A stretch of 64,000 bases of DNA from BS750m-G69 sp964441235 (GTDB taxonomy: Bacteria; Fidelibacterota; UBA2242): NCBI GenBank assembly GCA_964441235.1, contig CAYTUQ010000014.1:1-64000 (forward strand). The letters run 5' to 3'. The position numbers and the translations under genes were made by a program. This document shows, one piece after another, positions 60,066 through 64,000 of the stretch. Position 1 is the stretch's first letter, and each line of letters begins with the position of its first letter. The notes beneath the pieces were generated by a model. That model was not told the origin of the DNA. It searched no databases and worked only from the letters and a program-made list of their open reading frames with translations.

Positions 60066-60977
60066 ATGAGTAAAGGAAATTCTGTTCTTGTTGTTGGCTC
60101 TGTAGCATTTGATGATGTCGAAACTCCCTTTGGAAAACGGGATGGCTCTCTTGGTGGATCAGCTATATTCTTCTCAATGGCTGCCTCACATTTTACTAAA
60201 GTTAGAATCATAGGCATTGCCGGAAGCGATTACCCGCAAGAAGCAATAGCACTGCTTGAAAAAAGAAACATTGACACCAGAGGTTTGGAAATCAAAGAAG
60301 GCAAAACTTTTCTCTGGGGTGGAAAATACCACGAAGATATCAATATCCGTGATACTTTGTATACAAACCTCAATGTTTTTGCTGAATTCAAACCTATAAT
60401 TCCTGAGGCATTTAAAACAACCCCATTCATTTTCTTAGGAAATATTCAACCGTCTTTACAGTTAGACGTTCTAAATCAGATGAAAAATCCTAAGTTCATT
60501 GCTTTAGATACGATGAATCTCTGGATAAATACTACCAAAAATGACCTTATGCAGGTTCTTAAAAAAGTTGATCTTCTCCTTATTAATGATAGCGAACTTA
60601 GTGAACTTACAGGTGAATTAAATTTATTAAAAGGTCTAAAGACCATCCATGAGTATGGACTTAAATACGTCGTTATCAAGAAAGGCGAGCATGGTGCATT
60701 TTTTAGCGATAATGGTTCACTTTTTTATGTTCCTGCTTTTCCTATAATTCAACCAACTGACCCTACCGGTGCAGGAGACAGTTTCGCTGGTGGTCTCATT
60801 GGCTATCTATCATCTTGCCCTGAAATCAGCTCCAGCGAATTAAAAAAATCTGTTATCTATGGAAGTATCATGGGCTCCTTTTGTGTTGAACATTTTAGTA
60901 TTAATGGTTTACTGAATTTGACTAAAGATATGATAAACTCCCGTTATTTAAGCCTTCAGCAAATGGTTACATTTTAG
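60066..60977 (+). CDS. PfkB-family sugar kinase
   Basis: A 303-residue ribokinase-fold kinase (ATG at 60066; a GTG two codons upstream is possible). The N-terminal LGGSAIFFSMAAS substrate motif and the C-terminal signature DPTGAGDSFAGGL with the catalytic Asp are intact. PfkB kinases act on sugars or nucleosides. It is divergent from the Nudix gene and 62 bases upstream of mtnA, so a role in methylthioribose or 5-deoxyribose salvage is an attractive guess rather than a demonstrated function. Confidence 0.88.
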   Translation: MSKGNSVLVVGSVAFDDVETPFGKRDGSLGGSAIFFSMAASHFTKVRIIGIAGSDYPQEAIALLEKRNIDTRGLEIKEGKTFLWGGKYHEDINIRDTLYTNLNVFAEFKPIIPEAFKTTPFIFLGNIQPSLQLDVLNQMKNPKFIALDTMNLWINTTKNDLMQVLKKVDLLLINDSELSELTGELNLLKGLKTIHEYGLKYVVIKKGEHGAFFSDNGSLFYVPAFPIIQPTDPTGAGDSFAGGLIGYLSSCPEISSSELKKSVIYGSIMGSFCVEHFSINGLLNLTKDMINSRYLSLQQMVTF

Positions 60978-61039
60978 AAAATCATACCTTTACTTGAGTA
61001 CATTTTCATAAAAATCCGAATGAATTAGATGAACTGCAA

Positions 61040-62080
61040 ATGATTAAACCTCTATTTTGGAAAGACAAACGCTTATTTATCGTTGACCAAACACTCCTTC
61101 CTGCTAAATATTCACTTATAGAAATCAGAAACCATCTGGAAATGGCTGATGCTATAAAACGGCTGGCTATCCGAGGTGCCCCAGCAATTGGAATCGCTGC
61201 CGCTTTCGGATTAGTTATCAGTTTGAAGGATAAGTTACAATCAACACGCAGAAATTTTTTTTCACATTTATATGAAAATGTAAAGATACTTAATAAAACC
61301 CGTCCCACTGCCGTAAACCTCAGCTGGGCACTTGAAAGAATGGAAAAAACCGCAAAGGATAATAAGAATTTACCGATACCGGAATTATGGGAAAGACTTC
61401 TTAATGAGGCAAAAGCAATCCACAAAGAAGATATTCAGATGTGCAAAGCGATTGCAGAAAACGGCTATAAACTTTTACCAGACAAAGTTAATGTTATAAC
61501 ACATTGTAACACCGGCGGATTAGCGACCGGTGGACTTGGTACAGCTCTTGGAATCATTATCAAAGCATTTCAAAAGGGAAAAGATATTCACGTTTATGTA
61601 AATGAAACGCGCCCTTTACTTCAAGGTGCCAGACTCACAGCATGGGAATTAACAAAAGAAAAAGTACCTTTTACTCTCTGCACAGATAATATGGCAGCAT
61701 ATATTATGACAAATAAAAATATAAACGCCGTAGTAGTGGGAGCAGATAGAATTGCCAGTAATGGGGATACCGCGAACAAAATAGGAACCTATAGTCTTGC
61801 GATTTTAGCAAACTACCATAAAATACCTTTTTATATCACTGCTCCGACTTCCACAATAGATCCCACGATTTCTTCCGGAAAAGATATAGTCATCGAGGAG
61901 CGTTCCGGTTCGGAAGTAACCAATTTTTTAGATAAGAATATTGCACCCGAAAATTGCCAGGCGATTTCACCCGCTTTTGATGTAACGCCTGCAAACCTGA
62001 TATCAAGAATTATAACCGAAAAAGGAGTTTTTAAGCAGCCATTTAATCTATCTCAAGAATCCCACTTGAAAACGAAATGA
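61040..62080 (+). CDS. mtnA: Methylthioribose-1-phosphate isomerase MtnA
   Basis: Converts 5-methylthioribose-1-phosphate to the ribulose form in methionine salvage (and the analogous 5-deoxyribose compound). 346 residues. Motifs: IRGAPAIGIAAAFG, the catalytic Cys in NVITHCNTGGLATGGLGT and the catalytic Asp in GADRIASNGDTANKIGT. eIF2B-like fold. It follows the PfkB kinase gene; other salvage genes are not in the window. Confidence 0.95.
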   Translation: MIKPLFWKDKRLFIVDQTLLPAKYSLIEIRNHLEMADAIKRLAIRGAPAIGIAAAFGLVISLKDKLQSTRRNFFSHLYENVKILNKTRPTAVNLSWALERMEKTAKDNKNLPIPELWERLLNEAKAIHKEDIQMCKAIAENGYKLLPDKVNVITHCNTGGLATGGLGTALGIIIKAFQKGKDIHVYVNETRPLLQGARLTAWELTKEKVPFTLCTDNMAAYIMTNKNINAVVVGADRIASNGDTANKIGTYSLAILANYHKIPFYITAPTSTIDPTISSGKDIVIEERSGSEVTNFLDKNIAPENCQAISPAFDVTPANLISRIITEKGVFKQPFNLSQESHLKTK

Positions 62081-62131
62081 ATCTGTGATAAATTTAATTG
62101 TTATTTAAAATGAACAAAAAATAATAGGAGT

Positions 62132-63187
62132 ATGAGAATGAAAATCAAAGAAATAGTAATCTTAATTTCCGTACTGCTTCTGGTTTCTTTGATAACGACA
62201 ACTTGTCAAAGCCCTGAAGTGACCTCTGCTAAGGTATATTTTCAACAGAACAACATTGATGCTGCTAAAGAACAGCTACTAATTGCTTTAGAAAAAGAGC
62301 CGCAAAATCCTGAAGTCCCATTTTTACTTGCTACTAATGTTTACGCACCAAGAAGAGATTGGGATAAAGTAAAAAACATGCTACAAAAAACCAGTAAACT
62401 TGATCCTACCTATGCAGATAAAGTTAACCAATATACAAAAAGATATTGGGGCGAAATCCATACAGAAGGAGCAAATACATTCAATAACGCAATTCGTGCT
62501 ATATTACCAATGGAAAAAGACTCTCTACTATCACTGGCTACAGGTAAATTTCAAGAAGCTCTTTCTATGAAATCTGATGAAGCTATTACCTATAATGGAA
62601 TGGTGAAATGTTATTTTATGCTTAATGATACTCTCAATGTTGAAAAATATGCAGAAATGGAAGAGGGAAATGGCATCTTCGATCAAGATGTAATGTACTA
62701 TTACTATCAGGTTATGTGGCTACCTGAACACCAGGAAGAAGTTTTAGCAAAATTAGCCAATACAGCATCGGAACATCCTGAAGCTCTTCAACTTCAAATA
62801 CTAAAAATTCAGTTTCTGAGCGAGTTAGAAAGATTCGAGGAAGCGCTTGATGTAGCAAAAAAAATATCCACTGAAAACCCGGATAATACTGATCTTAGAT
62901 TTATCCTGGCTCAGATTTATGTCAAAAACAATGATTATGAATCAGCACAATATGAATATCAAAAAGTCCTCGCTGAAAACCCTGAAGATATTGATGTCCT
63001 TTTGAGAATAACAGAAGCATTTTTTCAGTCAAAAGATTGGGTAATGGCTGAAGAATACTCTCGAAAACTTATAGAACTTGACCCGGAGAATATTTTCGGT
63101 TATGATGTCCTCTGGAAGTCACTTTATAATCAGGGTAATAAAGAAGAAGCGGAAAAATACCGCAAAATTGAAAAAAGCTTGCGATAA
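62132..63187 (+). CDS. Exported TPR protein
   Basis: A 351-residue protein: signal peptide (MKIKEIVILISVLLLVSLIT, Cys 27 might be lipidated but the box TTTC is non-canonical), then TPR repeats: AKVYFQQNNIDAAKEQLLIA near the start, and several near the end (AQIYVKNNDYESAQYEYQKV, ENPEDIDVLLRITEAFFQSK). AGGAG upstream. It follows mtnA by 51 bases. Likely a periplasmic or outer-membrane scaffold. Confidence 0.85.
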   Translation: MRMKIKEIVILISVLLLVSLITTTCQSPEVTSAKVYFQQNNIDAAKEQLLIALEKEPQNPEVPFLLATNVYAPRRDWDKVKNMLQKTSKLDPTYADKVNQYTKRYWGEIHTEGANTFNNAIRAILPMEKDSLLSLATGKFQEALSMKSDEAITYNGMVKCYFMLNDTLNVEKYAEMEEGNGIFDQDVMYYYYQVMWLPEHQEEVLAKLANTASEHPEALQLQILKIQFLSELERFEEALDVAKKISTENPDNTDLRFILAQIYVKNNDYESAQYEYQKVLAENPEDIDVLLRITEAFFQSKDWVMAEEYSRKLIELDPENIFGYDVLWKSLYNQGNKEEAEKYRKIEKSLR

Positions 63188-63221
63188 CTTTTTTATATAC
63201 TCTCTCTAAAATTCAATAAAT

Positions 63222-63250
63222 AAAAAACCAACTACATCGTCGGTTTTTTC
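63222..63250. terminator. Bidirectional terminator
   Basis: AAAAAACCAAC (63222-63232) pairs with GTCGGTTTTTT (63239-63249, one mismatch) around ACATC-type loop bases. A tract on the left and T tract on the right make it an intrinsic terminator for both the TPR gene and the convergent DUF58 gene. Confidence 0.75.
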
Positions 63251-63282
63251 TACTTGTATTTTAAGCACTATATCTTATCAAT

Positions 63283-64000
63283 TTACCCAATCCTCGCCCT
63301 TTTATTTAGATATCCTGTTAAAGCAAGGTCAAGCGATTTATCAGTTGTTAATAGCACATAATCTATATTATTTGCTCTACACTGCAATTTGTAATGTTCA
63401 ATAAAACGATTTACAGTTCTCTGATATGCTCTCTGTATATGCCAGGGTTCTGTAACCAGTTCTTTATTAGTTTCCATATCAATAAACCGAGTCTGCCTAT
63501 TAAATGAAAATTTCATTTCCTGTGGATCTAAAATATGGAATAAAATTACCTCATGCCTCTTATGTCGAAAATGTTTAAGTGCATTGATTACTCTATCAGG
63601 CTCATCTAATAAATCAGAAATCAAAATAATCAGCCCTCGCTTCTTTATCTTCTCAGCCATTTCGTGAAGCAATGGAGCAATATCAGTTTCCTCACCAGGA
63701 ATCGTATGTTCTAAAGCACTTAGGACTAAATTCAGATGACTTTTTTTTGCTAATGGCGGTAGGTAAAAACGTACTTCTGAATCGAACATTGTAAGACTTA
63801 CAGCATCTTGTTGCTTAAGCATGAGATATCCAAGCGCTGCTGAAAGATAACTGGCATAAGAAAGCTTCGTGATTTCCCCAGATTTATATCCCATTGAACC
63901 ACTTTTATCGAGCAAAATATATGATTTTAAATTCGTTTCTTCTTCGAATTGCTTGATATAATATCTATCTGTCTTCCCATACAATTTCCAATCAACATGT
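63283..64000 (-). CDS. DUF58/vWA domain protein, 5' end beyond window
   Basis: The 3' part (about 239 codons) of a DUF58 gene; the frame is still open at 64000, where the family signature can be read (HVDWKLYGKTDRYYIKQ). The visible part is the von Willebrand A-like domain with an intact MIDAS DKSGSMG. DUF58 proteins accompany MoxR ATPases and BatA/B proteins in aerotolerance and assembly clusters, so such genes are expected beyond the window. Confidence 0.9.
   Translation of the reverse strand, partial: HVDWKLYGKTDRYYIKQFEEETNLKSYILLDKSGSMGYKSGEITKLSYASYLSAALGYLMLKQQDAVSLTMFDSEVRFYLPPLAKKSHLNLVLSALEHTIPGEETDIAPLLHEMAEKIKKRGLIILISDLLDEPDRVINALKHFRHKRHEVILFHILDPQEMKFSFNRQTRFIDMETNKELVTEPWHIQRAYQRTVNRFIEHYKLQCRANNIDYVLLTTDKSLDLALTGYLNKRARIG

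Overview
The window is AT-rich chromosomal DNA from a Gram-negative bacterium. Pointers to the envelope are an LptF/LptG-type permease, a TonB-receptor-like barrel with a carboxypeptidase-regulatory-like N-terminal domain, a FadL/PorV-like porin and several lipoproteins. These, together with a GH97 glycosidase and a RAYT/REP element, suggest the Bacteroidota/FCB side of the tree, possibly one of its less-cultured phyla; this is an inference, and no rRNA or tRNA gene was seen to settle it. The hypF-hypC-hypD genes imply a [NiFe]-hydrogenase elsewhere in the genome and therefore probably an anaerobic or hydrogen-using lifestyle.

Layout. 1-1.1 kb: relics, namely two small doubtful ORFs behind twin palindromes and a broken tyrosine recombinase carrying a broken GIY-YIG endonuclease gene. 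1.3-5.8 kb (minus): hypD, hypC, hypF and an AhpD/CMD-like protein. 5.9-6.9 kb (minus): branched-chain aminotransferase. 7.8-11.4 kb (plus): class V aminotransferase, SerA and DUF1015, a serine-biosynthesis cluster. 11.5-15.3 kb: a Tat-signal remnant, metallophosphoesterase, macrodomain protein and GH97. 15.6-19.5 kb (plus): an operon of a membrane protein, winged-helix regulator, TonB-receptor-like protein and TPR protein. 19.7-25.5 kb: a decaying accessory zone with a stop-interrupted outer-membrane protein, HicBA with a truncated toxin, an L,D-transpeptidase/DUF3795 fusion, a RAYT with REP palindromes, an internally deleted AlkD, and a split HD/Ppx-like pair.

25.6-36.8 kb (minus) is a defence island. 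In transcription order it holds half-size hsdS, KAP NTPase, AbiEi-AbiEii, SNF2-type helicase, Hsp70/actin-like ATPase and hsdM, with no hsdR. Its most striking feature is that the first 62-75 bases of hsdM recur, starting at the ATG, directly after the KAP gene and again directly after abiEii. Each accessory module thus ends at an hsdM start codon, which suggests modules were stacked by recombination through the hsdM 5' end.

36.8-39.6 kb (minus): two tandem thymidylate-kinase-like genes and a pyrimidine-nucleoside phosphorylase. 39.7-43.5 kb (minus): a FlgO/vWA surface protein and an LptF/G permease. 43.7-51.2 kb (plus): envelope proteins, the NfeD/stomatin pair and LigA. 51.4-52.0 kb: transposase relic. 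52.1-55.3 kb (minus): argS, rsfS, a LytR_C protein and a small exported protein. 56.0-59.0 kb (minus): panC, panB, mnmA. 59.5-64 kb: Nudix hydrolase, PfkB kinase, MtnA, a TPR protein and the 3' part of a DUF58/vWA gene that runs off the window.

Non-coding DNA is unusually rich in short palindromes: a dispersed family around CCCTTTGGG/CTCCTTTGGAG, a MITE-like ~110-base inverted repeat at 59.2 kb, and hairpin clusters at 55.5-55.8 kb. No CRISPR array, tRNA or rRNA was found.
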